The notes: generated from the letters alone by a model not told the origin. A stretch of 59,363 bases of DNA from JBFKQC01 sp041627895 (GCA_041627895.1 JBFKQC010000017.1:1-59363); one strand, 5' to 3'. Counted from the stretch's first letter, positions 1 through 8,991 are shown. Translations and numbers: made by a program.

Positions 1-39
1 CCCGCCTGTTGCGGGTTGCGCAACCGTTTCCGGCGCGAG

Positions 40-68
40 GACCCGGCGCCGCCAAGCGGCGCCGGGTC
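40..68 (-). terminator. Strong hairpin after TRAP binding-protein gene
   Basis: Perfect 13-bp inverted repeat (40-52 with 56-68, 3-nt loop CAA) lying 18 nt beyond the dctP stop codon. No clear U-tract follows on the minus strand, so it may act as a 3' stabilising or attenuating stem rather than a full intrinsic terminator. Confidence 0.6.
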
Positions 69-86
69 GCCATTCAGTCTGTCGGG

Positions 87-1100
87 TTACTCAATGATTC
101 CGTGCCCTTTGAGGAATTCCTGGTGGCTCTCGACCAGCGCCTTGGCTTCCGGCGTGGTGGCGAACTCGGGCCAGGTTTCCAGCGCCGCCTTGCGGAACAG
201 CGCGCGGTCTTCAGGCGACCAGTTGTACAGAGTGACGCCCTCGGCGCGCAGCTCGGCCGCGGCCTCGTTGTTCAGCTTGTCGGCCTGCATCGCCTGGCGC
301 AGCGCCAGCTTCTCCATCGCGACCAGCATGATGCGCTTGTGATGCTCGGGCATCGCGTCCCAGACCGCCTTGTTGCAGCTCAGGTGGTCGGACGGCATCG
401 AGTGGAAGCCCGGATAGGTCGCGTGCTTGGCAATGTCGTAGATGCCCATGCCCTTGTTGTTGACCAGGATCGAGGCGTCGGCGCCTTCGATGATCCCGGT
501 TTCAAGCGCCGTGAAGACCTCGGTGAAGTCCATCACGATGGGCGAGGCGCCGAGCTTTTCGAAGATCTTGGTTTCCATGCCCGGGGGCGAGCGGAACTTC
601 CAGTTCTTCAGATCGGACGGACCCGCCAGCGGCTTGGTCGAGCTGAGCGCCTCCTGGCCCACGACCCACCAGCCGACAAGCTGCATGCCGTACTGGTTGT
701 GCAGCTCCTGGGCGTCTTCCATGCCACCACCCTCGAGCAGCCAGGTCAGCTGCTGATATGGCGTGTCATAGCCGCCCATGATGTCGCCGACGAACTGGAA
801 CGCGGGGTTCTTGCCGGTCTGATACGCGCCGCCGGTCATGTCGCAGTCGAGAATCCCGGTTGCCGCGGCGTCGAAGGTCTCGGCCGAGGCCACGACCGAC
901 GAGGAATAGAACATCTCGACCGTGATCTCGCCGTTCGACATGGTCTGGATGTCGTCGATGAACATGGCGGCGTTCTTGCCCGACAACGTCTCGGGGCCGT
1001 AATGCGTCTGTATGCGCAGGTTGGTGGATTGGGCAAAGGCCCCGGTCGCGGCAAACGCGACCACGCTGGCGGCCACGGCCGCCGTCTTCAGAAACGTCAT
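87..1100 (-). CDS. TRAP transporter substrate-binding protein, DctP family
   Basis: This is a 337-residue periplasmic binding protein of a TRAP transporter, which delivers a carboxylate to DctQM membrane subunits. The N-terminus is a Sec signal peptide ending near AFA-QS. The mature part has DctP-family features: a start like LRIQTHYGPETLSG, and the KFRSPPG segment whose Arg normally salt-bridges the substrate carboxylate. The start at 1100 is chosen because it opens the signal peptide and has a GAGGAA ribosome site just upstream. No DctQ or DctM gene lies beside it here; they may lie left of the window. The neighbouring sugar-acid enzymes suggest an aldonate-type substrate, which is inference. 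Confidence 0.88.
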   Translation of the reverse strand: MTFLKTAAVAASVVAFAATGAFAQSTNLRIQTHYGPETLSGKNAAMFIDDIQTMSNGEITVEMFYSSSVVASAETFDAAATGILDCDMTGGAYQTGKNPAFQFVGDIMGGYDTPYQQLTWLLEGGGMEDAQELHNQYGMQLVGWWVVGQEALSSTKPLAGPSDLKNWKFRSPPGMETKIFEKLGASPIVMDFTEVFTALETGIIEGADASILVNNKGMGIYDIAKHATYPGFHSMPSDHLSCNKAVWDAMPEHHKRIMLVAMEKLALRQAMQADKLNNEAAAELRAEGVTLYNWSPEDRALFRKAALETWPEFATTPEAKALVESHQEFLKGHGIIE

Positions 1101-1221
1101 GCTTTTCCTCCCAGATTGGACTTTCGACGTCTGTGTTTCCCCCTGCGCCCGGCTTCTCGTGACCGGTTCCGGCAGGTGCGCGGCCAAACTAACGGCGGGT
1201 GGCAAGGCAGACAACATAAAA

Positions 1222-1234
1222 TGTAGCGCTAACA
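1222..1234. promoter_or_regulatory. Possible LacI/GntR-type operator upstream of dctP
   Basis: An AGCGCT core (1225-1230) flanked by TGT on the left and AACA on the right resembles the imperfect palindromes bound by LacI/GntR-type sugar regulators. It sits in the 167-nt gap between denD and dctP in a locally AT-rich patch. No regulator gene is adjacent, so the assignment is weak. Confidence 0.3.
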
Positions 1235-1267
1235 ATTGACGCCCCGCGCGGCGCGGTCCGGTCCGTG

Positions 1268-2248
1268 TCAGATATCGCCCAGTTCGTCCTCGACGTGAAC
1301 CTGCACGATCTCGTCGAAACTCGCCTCGGCTGTGAACCCCAGCGCCAGTGCGCGGGCCGGATCGAAATCGCGCGGCCAGTTGGCCACGATCTGCATGATC
1401 GCCGGATCGGGCTTTCGCCGGATCAGCGCAACCGCCTTGTCGCCGGCGACCCGGCGCAGCGCCTCGATCTGCTCGGCGACCGTGCAGCTGAGCCCCGGCA
1501 TGTTCAGCGCCCGCCGCCCCGCCAGGCGCGCTGTGTCGAGCCCGGCCGCATGGGTCAGGAACCCCACGGCCGAGCGCGGGCTGGCATGCCAGTGGCGCAC
1601 GCCGTCCTCGACCGGCAGAACGGCCTCGTTTCCCGCCAGCGGCTCGCGGATGATGTTCGAGAAGAACCCGCTGGCGGCCTTGTTCGGCCTGCCCGGCCGC
1701 ACGCAGATCGTCGGCAGCCGGATCGAGATGCCATCGACGAAGCCCTTGCGGCTGGCATCGGACAGCATCAGCTCGCAAACCGCCTTCTGCGCCCCGTAGG
1801 AGGTCTGCGGCGCCGCGAGGTATTCGTCGCCGATCTTCTCCGGAAACGGCCCGCCGAAAACCGCGATCGACGAGGTGAAGACGATCCGCGGGCGATAGGC
1901 GCCGCCAGAGGCCTGGTGCGCGCGGCGCAGTTCTTCCAGCATGTGCCAGTGCGGCGCCATGTTGGTCGCCCAGCCCTTCGCATAATCCTGCTCGGCCTCG
2001 CCCGAGACCACCGAGGCGAGATGGAAGATCAGATCGGGCCGCTCGGCCAATAACCGCGACACGGTCGCTGCATCGGTGATGTCGCCCGAGACCTGCGCAT
2101 CCGCTTGCGCCGCGCCGGTCTCGGGAAAGCCGATGTCGAAGAGCGTGACCTCGATGTCCCTGTCGCCGTTCAGCCCTGCCGCGGCCAGGCGATGCGCCAG
2201 CTTCTGGCCGACCATGCCGCCGCCGCCGAGTATCAGGATTTTCCGCAT
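1268..2248 (-). CDS. NAD-dependent epimerase/dehydratase family, D-erythronate dehydrogenase-like (DenD)
   Basis: A 326-residue extended short-chain dehydrogenase. It opens with a Rossmann motif (LGGGGMVG, residues 7-14), has the catalytic Ser pair at 126-127 and the YxxxK motif with Tyr151 and Lys155. Overall it resembles DenD-type enzymes, which oxidise D-erythronate or related sugar acids at C2 with NAD. It lies directly upstream of the TRAP binding-protein gene on the same strand, 167 nt apart, and is divergent from the SDR/dehydratase operon. This fits uptake and oxidation of a sugar acid. The exact substrate is not visible in the sequence; a nucleotide-sugar epimerase role is less likely in this context. 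Confidence 0.8.
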   Translation of the reverse strand: MRKILILGGGGMVGQKLAHRLAAAGLNGDRDIEVTLFDIGFPETGAAQADAQVSGDITDAATVSRLLAERPDLIFHLASVVSGEAEQDYAKGWATNMAPHWHMLEELRRAHQASGGAYRPRIVFTSSIAVFGGPFPEKIGDEYLAAPQTSYGAQKAVCELMLSDASRKGFVDGISIRLPTICVRPGRPNKAASGFFSNIIREPLAGNEAVLPVEDGVRHWHASPRSAVGFLTHAAGLDTARLAGRRALNMPGLSCTVAEQIEALRRVAGDKAVALIRRKPDPAIMQIVANWPRDFDPARALALGFTAEASFDEIVQVHVEDELGDI

Positions 2249-2378
2249 CTCATGCCTCCGCCCGGCGCTCGCCCCGCGCCGCCGCGGGCGACCCTAGCTT
2301 TTTACCCGGCTTTCGAATAGGCCTGATACGCGGCCGGGTCGGGCGAGTCCCCGCGGCCCGCGCGTAGGAGGAATTTCC

Positions 2379-3131
2379 ATGTCCAAAGAACGCCTTGCCG
2401 GCAAGCGCGCGCTGGTCACGGCGGCCGGTCAGGGGATCGGGCGCGCCTCGGCGCTGGCGATGGCCGATGCCGGCGCCAGGGTCTTTGCGACCGACGTGAA
2501 CGAGGCGGCGCTGGCCGGGATCGACCACCCCAACGTCGAGACCTTCGTGCTGGACGTGCGCGACGATGCCAGCGTGCGCGAGGGCGTGGGACGCGCGGCG
2601 CCGGACGTTCTGTTCAACTGCGCCGGGTTCGTGCATCACGGCGCCGCACTGGATGCGACCGACGAAGAGTGGGATTTCGCGTTCGACCTGAACGTCAAGT
2701 CGATGCACCGCACGATCCGCGCCGCGCTGCCGGGGATGATCGAGCGGGGCGGCGGCTCGATCGTCAACATGTCCTCGGCCTGTTCCAGCGTGATCGCCGC
2801 GCCGAACCGCTTCATCTACGCGGCCACCAAGGCCGCCGTGATCGGCCTGACCAAGTCGGTCGCGGTCGACTACGTCGCCCGCGGCATCCGCTGCAACTGC
2901 ATCTGCCCCGGCACCGTGGAATCCCCCAGCTGGCACGACCGCGTGAAGAAGCTCGGCGAGGACCTCGGCAGCTACGACGAGGCGCTGAGGCAGTTCGTGG
3001 CGCGCCAGCCGATGGGCCGCGTCGCCACCGCCGAGGAAATCGCCGCGCTGGTGGTCTACCTCGCCTCGGACGAAAGCGCCTTCACCACCGGCCATCCGCA
3101 TATCATTGACGGCGGCTGGTCCGGGCAATGA
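2379..3131 (+). CDS. SDR-family oxidoreductase, 2-keto-3-deoxy-aldonate dehydrogenase-like
   Basis: A 250-residue classical short-chain dehydrogenase. The cofactor motif TAAGQGIG spans residues 14-21, Asp39 (ATDV) predicts NAD preference, the NCAG motif is at 80-83, and Ser132/133, Tyr147 and Lys151 form the catalytic set. A strong ribosome site (AGGAGG) precedes the ATG. The closest characterised relatives I recall are 2-keto-3-deoxy-L-fuconate 4-dehydrogenase and BDH2-type hydroxybutyrate dehydrogenases. With a XylD-like dehydratase and an FAH-family hydrolase downstream, oxidation of a 2-keto-3-deoxy-aldonate to a 2,4-diketo acid is the most coherent role. That pathway role is inference. 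Confidence 0.85.
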   Translation: MSKERLAGKRALVTAAGQGIGRASALAMADAGARVFATDVNEAALAGIDHPNVETFVLDVRDDASVREGVGRAAPDVLFNCAGFVHHGAALDATDEEWDFAFDLNVKSMHRTIRAALPGMIERGGGSIVNMSSACSSVIAAPNRFIYAATKAAVIGLTKSVAVDYVARGIRCNCICPGTVESPSWHDRVKKLGEDLGSYDEALRQFVARQPMGRVATAEEIAALVVYLASDESAFTTGHPHIIDGGWSGQ

Positions 3132-3270
3132 CCCGTCCGGGCCGACGCGCAAGGGCCTGCGAAGGCCCCGGGGAAAGCCGCCCCGAAGCGGCCCCCGAAT
3201 GCCGTATCGAAACCGCGCGGCACGACGTTCCGAAACGCCGCGCCTGCCGCCGCCACTTGGATTGCATCAG

Positions 3271-5055
3271 ATGACCGACAAACCGAAACTCCGCAGCCAG
3301 CTCTGGTTCAACAACCCGCAAGACCGCGAGATGACCGCGCTCTATACCGAGCGCTACCTCAATTACGGGCTCACCCGGGAAGAGCTGCAATCGGGCAAGC
3401 CGATCATCGGCATCGCCCAGACCGGCAGCGACCTCAGCCCCTGCAACCGGCACCACATCGAACTGGCCAAGCGCGTGCGCGACGGGGTGATCGCCGCCGG
3501 CGGCACGGTGATCGAAATCCCCGTGCACCCGATCCAGGAGACCGGCAAGCGCCCCACCGCGATGCTGGACCGCAACCTCGCCTATCTGTCGCTGGTGGAG
3601 ACGCTCTTCGGCTACCCGATCGACGGCGTCGTGCTGATGATCGGCTGCGACAAGACCACGCCGGCGCTGTTGATGGCGGCGGCCACCGTGAACATCCCCG
3701 CCATCGCGCTTTCGGTCGGGCCGATGCTGAACGGCTGGTTCCGGGGCGAGCGCACGGGGTCGGGCACCATCGTCTGGAAGGCGCGCGAGATGCATGCCGC
3801 GGGCGAGATCGACGACGACGGTTTCATGGAGCTTGTGGCCTCGTCGACCCCCTCGGTCGGCTACTGCAACACGATGGGCACCGCGACCACGATGAACTCG
3901 CTGGCCGAGGCGTTGGGCATGCAGCTTCCGGGCTCGGCCGCGATCCCGGCGCCCTACCGCGAGAGGGGCCAGATCGCCTATCGCACCGGCCAGCGCATCG
4001 TCGGACAGGTCCGGGAAGACCAGTGTCCGAGCCGGATCATGACGCGCGAAGCCTTCGAGAACGCCATCGTGGTCAATTCGGCCATCGGCGGGTCCACCAA
4101 CGCGCCCATACACCTCAACGCCATCGCGCGGCACCTCGGCGTGCCGCTCGACAACGACGACTGGCAGCGGCTGGGCTACGAGATCCCGCTGCTGGTGAAC
4201 CTGCAGCCCGCAGGCGAGTATCTCGGCGAGGATTATCACCGCGCCGGCGGCGTCCCGGCAGTGATTGGCGAATTGCTGCATGCCGGGCTGCTGCCGCATC
4301 CGGGGGCAGTCACCGCGAACGGCCGGACCATGGCGGAAAACTGCGGGCATCTGCGCAGCGAAAACCCGGACGTGATCAAGCCCGTCGCGCAGCCGATGCT
4401 GAAGAACGCGGGTTTCCTGAACCTCAAGGGCAACCTCTTCGACAGCGCGATCATGAAGACCAGCGTGATCGGCGAGGAATTCCGCGCGCGCTACCTGGAA
4501 AATCCCGGCGACCCGATGGCCTTCGAGGGCCGCGCCGTGGTGTTCGACGGGCCGGAGGACTTTCACAGGCGGATCGACGACGAAAGCCTCGCGATCGACG
4601 AGCATTGCATTCTCATCATGCGCGGGGCCGGTCCCATCGGCTATCCGGGCGGTGCGGAAGTGGTGAACATGCGCGCGCCGTCCTACCTGCTGAAGAAGGG
4701 CCTCCATGCGCTCCCGTGCATCGGCGACGGGCGGCAGTCGGGCACCTCCGGCTCGCCCTCGATTCTGAACGCCTCGCCCGAGGCTGCCGACGGCGGCGGG
4801 CTGGCGCTGGTGCAGACCGGCGACCGGCTGCGGATCGACCTGAAGAAGTGCACCGCCGACATGCTGCTGAGCGACAAGGAACTTGCCGAAAGGCGTGCCA
4901 GGCTGAACGGCGGCTACCCGCGCCCCGACAGCCAGTCGCCCTGGCAGGAACTGTTCCGCGAGAAGGTGCGCCCGTTCAGCGAGGGCATGACGCTGCAGGG
5001 CGCCGACAAATTCCGCGACATCGCGCACAAGTCGACGCCGCGCGACAACCACTGA
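3271..5055 (+). CDS. xylD: IlvD/Edd-family sugar-acid dehydratase, D-xylonate dehydratase-like
   Basis: A 594-residue IlvD/Edd dehydratase, matching the length of Caulobacter XylD (about 595), whose N-terminal pattern (LRSQLWFNN, YLNYGLTREELQSGKP, GIAQTGSDLSPCNRHH) it closely follows from memory. The iron-sulfur ligands appear as Cys58, Cys126 (GCDKTTP) and Cys199 (YCNTMGT), with Lys128 the likely carbamylated Mg ligand and the DGRQSGTSG segment carrying the catalytic Ser. It should dehydrate an aldonate to its 2-keto-3-deoxy acid. The start at 3271 is set by homology; the ribosome site there is weak, and in-frame upstream starts exist. Confidence 0.88.
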   Translation: MTDKPKLRSQLWFNNPQDREMTALYTERYLNYGLTREELQSGKPIIGIAQTGSDLSPCNRHHIELAKRVRDGVIAAGGTVIEIPVHPIQETGKRPTAMLDRNLAYLSLVETLFGYPIDGVVLMIGCDKTTPALLMAAATVNIPAIALSVGPMLNGWFRGERTGSGTIVWKAREMHAAGEIDDDGFMELVASSTPSVGYCNTMGTATTMNSLAEALGMQLPGSAAIPAPYRERGQIAYRTGQRIVGQVREDQCPSRIMTREAFENAIVVNSAIGGSTNAPIHLNAIARHLGVPLDNDDWQRLGYEIPLLVNLQPAGEYLGEDYHRAGGVPAVIGELLHAGLLPHPGAVTANGRTMAENCGHLRSENPDVIKPVAQPMLKNAGFLNLKGNLFDSAIMKTSVIGEEFRARYLENPGDPMAFEGRAVVFDGPEDFHRRIDDESLAIDEHCILIMRGAGPIGYPGGAEVVNMRAPSYLLKKGLHALPCIGDGRQSGTSGSPSILNASPEAADGGGLALVQTGDRLRIDLKKCTADMLLSDKELAERRARLNGGYPRPDSQSPWQELFREKVRPFSEGMTLQGADKFRDIAHKSTPRDNH

Positions 5056-5064
5056 GGGAGATTG

Positions 5065-5916
5065 ATGAAACTCTTGCGATACGGAGAACCGGGCGCCGAA
5101 AAGCCCGGAATGCTGGACGGAGACGGCCATATCCGCGATCTCTCGGCCCATGTCGACGACATCGCGGGCGAGGCGCTGTCCGACGACGGGCTGGACCGGC
5201 TGCGCGCCATCGACATCGACAGCCTGCCGGTGGTCAAGACCAGCCCGCGGCTCGGCCCCTGCGTCGGCGGCATCGGCAAGTACATGTGCATCGGGCTGAA
5301 TTACACCGACCACGCCGCGGAAACCGGAAACCCGATCCCGGATCATCCGGTGCTGTTCATGAAGGCCAATTCGGCGATCTCGGGGCCGAACGACGACATC
5401 GTGATGCCGCGCGGCTCGAAGCATACCGACTGGGAGGTCGAACTGGGCGTGGTGATCGGCACGCGAACCAAGTACGTCTCCGAGGCCGAGGCGCTGAACC
5501 ACGTCGCGGGCTATTGCGTCTGCAACGATGTCAGCGAGCGGCATTTCCAGAACCGCCTGTCCGGCAACTGGACCAAGGGCAAGTCCTGCGACACGTTCGG
5601 TCCGACCGGCCCCTGGCTGGTGACGCGCGACGAGGTGCCAGACCCGCAGGCGCTCGACATGTGGCTGGACGTGAACGGCAAGCGCAGGCAGGCGGGCAAC
5701 ACGCGCACGATGCATTTCACCGTGGCGAAGATCGTCAGCCATCTCAGCCAGCTATTCACCCTGCACCCGGGCGACGTGATTTCCACCGGCACGCCGCCGG
5801 GCGTCGGGCTGGCGCACGGCATGGACTACAACGGCTTCCTCAAGGCCGGCGACCGGGTCGACGTCTGGATCGAGGGACTCGGCCAGCAGACCCAGACCGT
5901 GAGGGAAGACCCGTGA
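5065..5916 (+). CDS. Fumarylacetoacetate hydrolase-family protein (2,4-diketo-3-deoxy-acid hydrolase-like)
   Basis: A 283-residue FAH-family enzyme. The GLNY-TDHA motif (78-84) and acidic metal ligands Glu124, Glu126 and Asp155 mark the FAH active site, and TGTPPGVG lies near the C-terminus. Relatives cleave beta-diketo acids, for example 2,4-diketo-3-deoxy-L-fuconate hydrolase. Next to the SDR and dehydratase it would split a 2,4-diketo-3-deoxy acid into pyruvate plus glycolate or lactate. The ATG at 5065 follows a GAGGGAG ribosome site and lies 9 nt after the dehydratase stop. The gene overlaps the next start in a GTGA, indicating coupled translation. Confidence 0.87.
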   Translation: MKLLRYGEPGAEKPGMLDGDGHIRDLSAHVDDIAGEALSDDGLDRLRAIDIDSLPVVKTSPRLGPCVGGIGKYMCIGLNYTDHAAETGNPIPDHPVLFMKANSAISGPNDDIVMPRGSKHTDWEVELGVVIGTRTKYVSEAEALNHVAGYCVCNDVSERHFQNRLSGNWTKGKSCDTFGPTGPWLVTRDEVPDPQALDMWLDVNGKRRQAGNTRTMHFTVAKIVSHLSQLFTLHPGDVISTGTPPGVGLAHGMDYNGFLKAGDRVDVWIEGLGQQTQTVREDP

Positions 5917-6863
5917 GCAAATCCGAGATGCTGCTGATCGGCAAGGGCACCGAGCGGATGCGCGGCCAGCTTGCCGGGGTGTTCCAGGTGCACCATGTCG
6001 ACCATGTGACCGACGCCTTTCTCGAGGATCACGGCGGGCGCATCGAATACCTTCTGTCGATGTATCACGGCGGCGTCGACGGCGCGCTGATGGACAGGCT
6101 GCCGAAGCTCCGCGCGATCTCGAATTACGGCGTCGGCTATGACAGCATCGACACCGCCGCCGCGATCGAACGCGGCATCGTCGTGACCCATACGCCGGAT
6201 GTGCTGAACGACGAGGTCGCCAATACCGCGGTGCTGCTGATGCTGGCCGTGGCGCGCAACTTCGCCGCCGACGAACGTTATCTGCGCGCCGGAAGGTGGG
6301 AGCGCGAGGGCAACGCCCCGCTTTCCCGTTCGGTGCGCGGCATGAGGGTGGGCATCGTGGGTCTCGGCCGGATCGGGCTGGAAATTGCGGAAAAGCTCGA
6401 AGTCTTCGGGGTCGAGGTCGTCTATCACACCCGGACCGAGCGCGATGTGGCCTATCGCTATTACCCCAATCTGGTCGGCATGGCCCAGGAGGCCGACATC
6501 CTGATCGTGATCACCCCCGGCGGCGCCGGTACGCGGCACCTGGTGAACCGTCAGGTGATGGACGCGCTCGGCCCCGAGGGCATTCTGATCAACGTCTCCC
6601 GCGGTTCGGTGGTCGACGAGAAGGCGCTGATCGCGGCCCTTGCCGAGGGGCGGCTCGGCCAGGCCGGGCTCGACGTCTTCGAGAACGAGCCGCACGTGCC
6701 GGCCGAACTGATCGCGATGGATCAGGTCACGCTTCTACCGCATGTCGGCTCGGCCACGGTCGAGACGCGCCAGGCGATGGGCGATCTGGCGGTCGAGAAT
6801 CTGACCGCGTTCCACGAAACCGGCAAGGCGGTGACGCCGGTGCCGGAATGCCGCGACATGTGA
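5913..6863 (+). CDS. D-isomer-specific 2-hydroxyacid dehydrogenase
   Basis: A 316-residue dehydrogenase related to glyoxylate/hydroxypyruvate reductases. The NAD(P) motif GLGRIG is at 150-155, and the catalytic triad is Arg230 (NVSRGS), Glu259 (FENEP) and His277 (LLPHVGSAT). The start is a GTG overlapping the preceding stop by 4 nt, with GAGGGA upstream. In this operon it could interconvert glycolate/glyoxylate or D-lactate/pyruvate released by the hydrolase. Substrate and direction are inferred, not visible. Confidence 0.88.
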   Translation: MSKSEMLLIGKGTERMRGQLAGVFQVHHVDHVTDAFLEDHGGRIEYLLSMYHGGVDGALMDRLPKLRAISNYGVGYDSIDTAAAIERGIVVTHTPDVLNDEVANTAVLLMLAVARNFAADERYLRAGRWEREGNAPLSRSVRGMRVGIVGLGRIGLEIAEKLEVFGVEVVYHTRTERDVAYRYYPNLVGMAQEADILIVITPGGAGTRHLVNRQVMDALGPEGILINVSRGSVVDEKALIAALAEGRLGQAGLDVFENEPHVPAELIAMDQVTLLPHVGSATVETRQAMGDLAVENLTAFHETGKAVTPVPECRDM

Positions 6864-6894
6864 TCCGCGCGCGCCGGAACCGGGGACCGCGCCC

Positions 6895-7992
6895 ATGCCC
6901 GCCATCCGAGAGGTCGACGCCAGGCTGTACAACATCCCGCTCGACGAGGTGCTGGTCGATGCCAGGCACGGAAGCCACAGCCATTTCCACCTAATCACCG
7001 CGACGGTGACGCTGGAGGACGGCAGCCAGGGCACGGGCTACAGCTATACCGGCGGGCGCGGCGGGCACGCGATCCGCGCCGCGATCGCGCACGACCTGGC
7101 GCCGTTCCTGGCGGGCCGCGATGCCGCCGGCGTCGAGGCGCTGACCGAGGCGATGGGCTGGCACATGCACTATGTCGGCCGCAGCGGCGTGATCGGCATG
7201 GCGATCTCGGCCGTCGACATCGCGCTGTGGGATCTGCGCGGCAAGACCCTGGGGCAACCGCTTTACCAGCTGGCGGGCGGCGCATCCGACCGCTGCCGGG
7301 CCTATTGCGGCGGCATCGACCTCGGCTATCCGCTGCCCAAACTTCTGGACAGCGTGCGCGGCTATCTCGCGGCAGGCTATGACGGCGTGAAGATCAAGAT
7401 CGGCCAGCCGACGCTTGCCGAGGATCTCGAACGCATCGCCGCGGTGCGCGAACTGATCGGGCCGGACATCGCCTTCATGGTGGATGCGAACTATTCGATG
7501 ACCGAGGCGCAGGCGATCGAGGCCGCCCGCGCCTTCGCGCCCTATGACATCCTCTGGTTCGAGGAACCGACGATCCCCGAGGATTTCGAGGCCTATGCCA
7601 GGATCGCGGCGGCGACGGACATGCCGCTGGCACAGGGCGAAAACCTCTACACCGCCGAGGAATTCCGCGCCGCCATCGACCGCGCCGGGCTGTCCTTCAT
7701 CCAGCCCGACGCCTCGAAATCCTTCGGCATAACCGGCTGGCTGCAGGTGGCGGCGATGGCTGCAGAGGCCGGAATCCCGGTCTGTTCGCACGGCATGCAG
7801 GAGCTTCACGTCTCGCTGGTCTCGGCGCAGCCCCATGGCGGCTGGCTCGAGGTGCATTCGTTTCCGATCGACCGCTACACGACGCGCCCGCTGCAGGTCG
7901 AAAACCACCTGGCGCTGGCGCCGGCGGCGCCGGGGACCGGCGTCGAATTCGACTGGCAAAGGCTCGCCGGGTTCGAGGTGCGAAGCTGGTAG
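6895..7992 (+). CDS. Mandelate racemase/muconate lactonizing enzyme-family sugar-acid dehydratase
   Basis: A 365-residue enolase-superfamily protein of the mandelate racemase subgroup. It shows the KxK motif (Lys166, Lys168), metal ligands Asp197, Glu223 and Glu249, and the Asp272-His299 dyad (QPDASKS and CSHGMQ). This full complement predicts an active acid-sugar dehydratase or racemase. It is the last gene of the sugar-acid operon, 31 nt after the dehydrogenase. It gives the operon a second, mechanistically distinct dehydratase beside the XylD-like one, perhaps for a different epimer. Confidence 0.87.
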   Translation: MPAIREVDARLYNIPLDEVLVDARHGSHSHFHLITATVTLEDGSQGTGYSYTGGRGGHAIRAAIAHDLAPFLAGRDAAGVEALTEAMGWHMHYVGRSGVIGMAISAVDIALWDLRGKTLGQPLYQLAGGASDRCRAYCGGIDLGYPLPKLLDSVRGYLAAGYDGVKIKIGQPTLAEDLERIAAVRELIGPDIAFMVDANYSMTEAQAIEAARAFAPYDILWFEEPTIPEDFEAYARIAAATDMPLAQGENLYTAEEFRAAIDRAGLSFIQPDASKSFGITGWLQVAAMAAEAGIPVCSHGMQELHVSLVSAQPHGGWLEVHSFPIDRYTTRPLQVENHLALAPAAPGTGVEFDWQRLAGFEVRSW

Positions 7993-8023
7993 AGGCCGGA
8001 TCGGACCGGGTGCGCCCGCCGGC

Positions 8024-8266
8024 TCAGCCGCAGCATCTGCCGTCCTTCTGGACCGGCGGGCAGGGCGTCGTGCCGTATGAGCAGAAGACGCAGCAATCGC
8101 CCGGTTCCGGGCGCAGCACCGTGCCGCAGCCGCTGCATTCGTAAAAGAACTGGCAGGACTCGGTCGGCATCACCTCGTCCTTCGCCGTCCCGCAATGCGG
8201 GCAGGTGATGGTCGAGGCCAGCGAGACCCCGGCGGCGGCCTTGGGCGGCGCGGCGACCGCGCCCAT
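8024..8266 (-). CDS. GDCCVxC-motif cysteine-rich small protein (mercury-cluster type)
   Basis: An 80-residue cysteine-rich protein with a CPHC pair at 22-25, CSGC at 44-47 and the signature GDCCVFC at 57-62, ending in CCG. Proteins with this GDCCVxC signature occur repeatedly in alphaproteobacterial mer operons; their role is unknown, and the pattern suggests zinc or mercury binding. The start lies one base beyond the merP stop, so the two are almost certainly co-translated. Confidence 0.8.
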   Translation of the reverse strand: MGAVAAPPKAAAGVSLASTITCPHCGTAKDEVMPTESCQFFYECSGCGTVLRPEPGDCCVFCSYGTTPCPPVQKDGRCCG

Positions 8267-8267
8267 C

Positions 8268-8594
8268 TCAGGACTTCTCCGTCGCGTCTTCGAGGACTTG
8301 CGCGGTATAGCCGAAGGCCGTTGGCTGCGCGGCGATCTCCTCGGGGTTCGTCAGCGCGTCGTCGTATTTCACCGTGTAGACCGCCGACTGCCCCGCCTCG
8401 TCGCGCACGAATTCGATGACGTCGACGCTGTCGAGCCGGGTCAGCGATTCGCCCGCGATGAAGAAGCAGGACCCGCACCATAGCCCGCCGACCTCGATCC
8501 GGGCGGTGCGTTCGGCTGCGTTCGCGGCCGGTGTGGTAAGTGCCGTGAGTGTGGCGAGTGCCGTGAGTGTGATGGCAAGAGCGAGATTTCGCAT
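8268..8594 (-). CDS. merP: Periplasmic heavy-metal-binding protein, MerP-like
   Basis: A 108-residue protein with a Sec signal peptide (about residues 1-27) followed by a heavy-metal-associated fold. The metal loop is GLWCGSC (Cys40, Cys43), where the usual MerP form is GMTCxxC. It would bind Hg(II) in the periplasm and pass it to MerT. It lies 13 nt after merT and immediately before the GDCCVxC gene. The Trp in the metal loop is a departure from textbook MerP, and a metal other than mercury cannot be excluded. Confidence 0.8.
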   Translation of the reverse strand: MRNLALAITLTALATLTALTTPAANAAERTARIEVGGLWCGSCFFIAGESLTRLDSVDVIEFVRDEAGQSAVYTVKYDDALTNPEEIAAQPTAFGYTAQVLEDATEKS

Positions 8595-8607
8595 GGGTAA
8601 TCCGATC

Positions 8608-8991
8608 TCAATAGCCCAGAAAATAGGGCGTCAGGTAGGGAAAGACGGTGGCGACACCGGTGACGGCCGACGCGGACCAAAGCGCGCCCTTCATCACCCT
8701 GCGGTTCAAGGGGCGGGCACAGTCGTTGTCGCAGGCCCGCGCCGGGGGGCCATAGACCTTCCAGAAGCCATAGCCCAGCGACAGGGCGGCGAAGGCGAGG
8801 AAATACCACCGGTACTGGTACATCGCCCCCATCCGGCCTATCCAGGCGCCGGTCGCGCCGAGGCTGAAGAACGCCAGCGGCAGGATGCAGCACGACGTCA
8901 TCGCCAGCGCGCCAAGAATGCCGCCCGCGGCGGCGAGCCTGGTGCCGCTCTCGTCGCGCGTCCCGGCGCTTATGTCTCGGTCGATTTGCAT
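8608..8991 (-). CDS. merT: Mercuric ion transport protein, MerT-like
   Basis: A 127-residue inner-membrane protein with three predicted helices. The first helix carries the adjacent Cys34-Cys35 pair (MTSCCILP) and a second Cys pair (87, 91) lies in the loop after helix 2, as in MerT. A longer frame starts at 9030, but that ATG falls inside the predicted -10 box of the mer promoter, so the start at 8991 is preferred; its ribosome site (GGACGGG) is modest. It would import Hg(II) handed over by MerP. No merA follows. Confidence 0.82.
   Translation of the reverse strand: MQIDRDISAGTRDESGTRLAAAGGILGALAMTSCCILPLAFFSLGATGAWIGRMGAMYQYRWYFLAFAALSLGYGFWKVYGPPARACDNDCARPLNRRVMKGALWSASAVTGVATVFPYLTPYFLGY

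Noticed and set aside
3103..5742. Very long open frame on the minus strand opposite the dehydratase and hydrolase genes
   Set aside because: Antisense to genes with clear family motifs; composition (many Arg, His, Ala, Gly) is that of a GC-rich shadow frame and no motif is recognisable.
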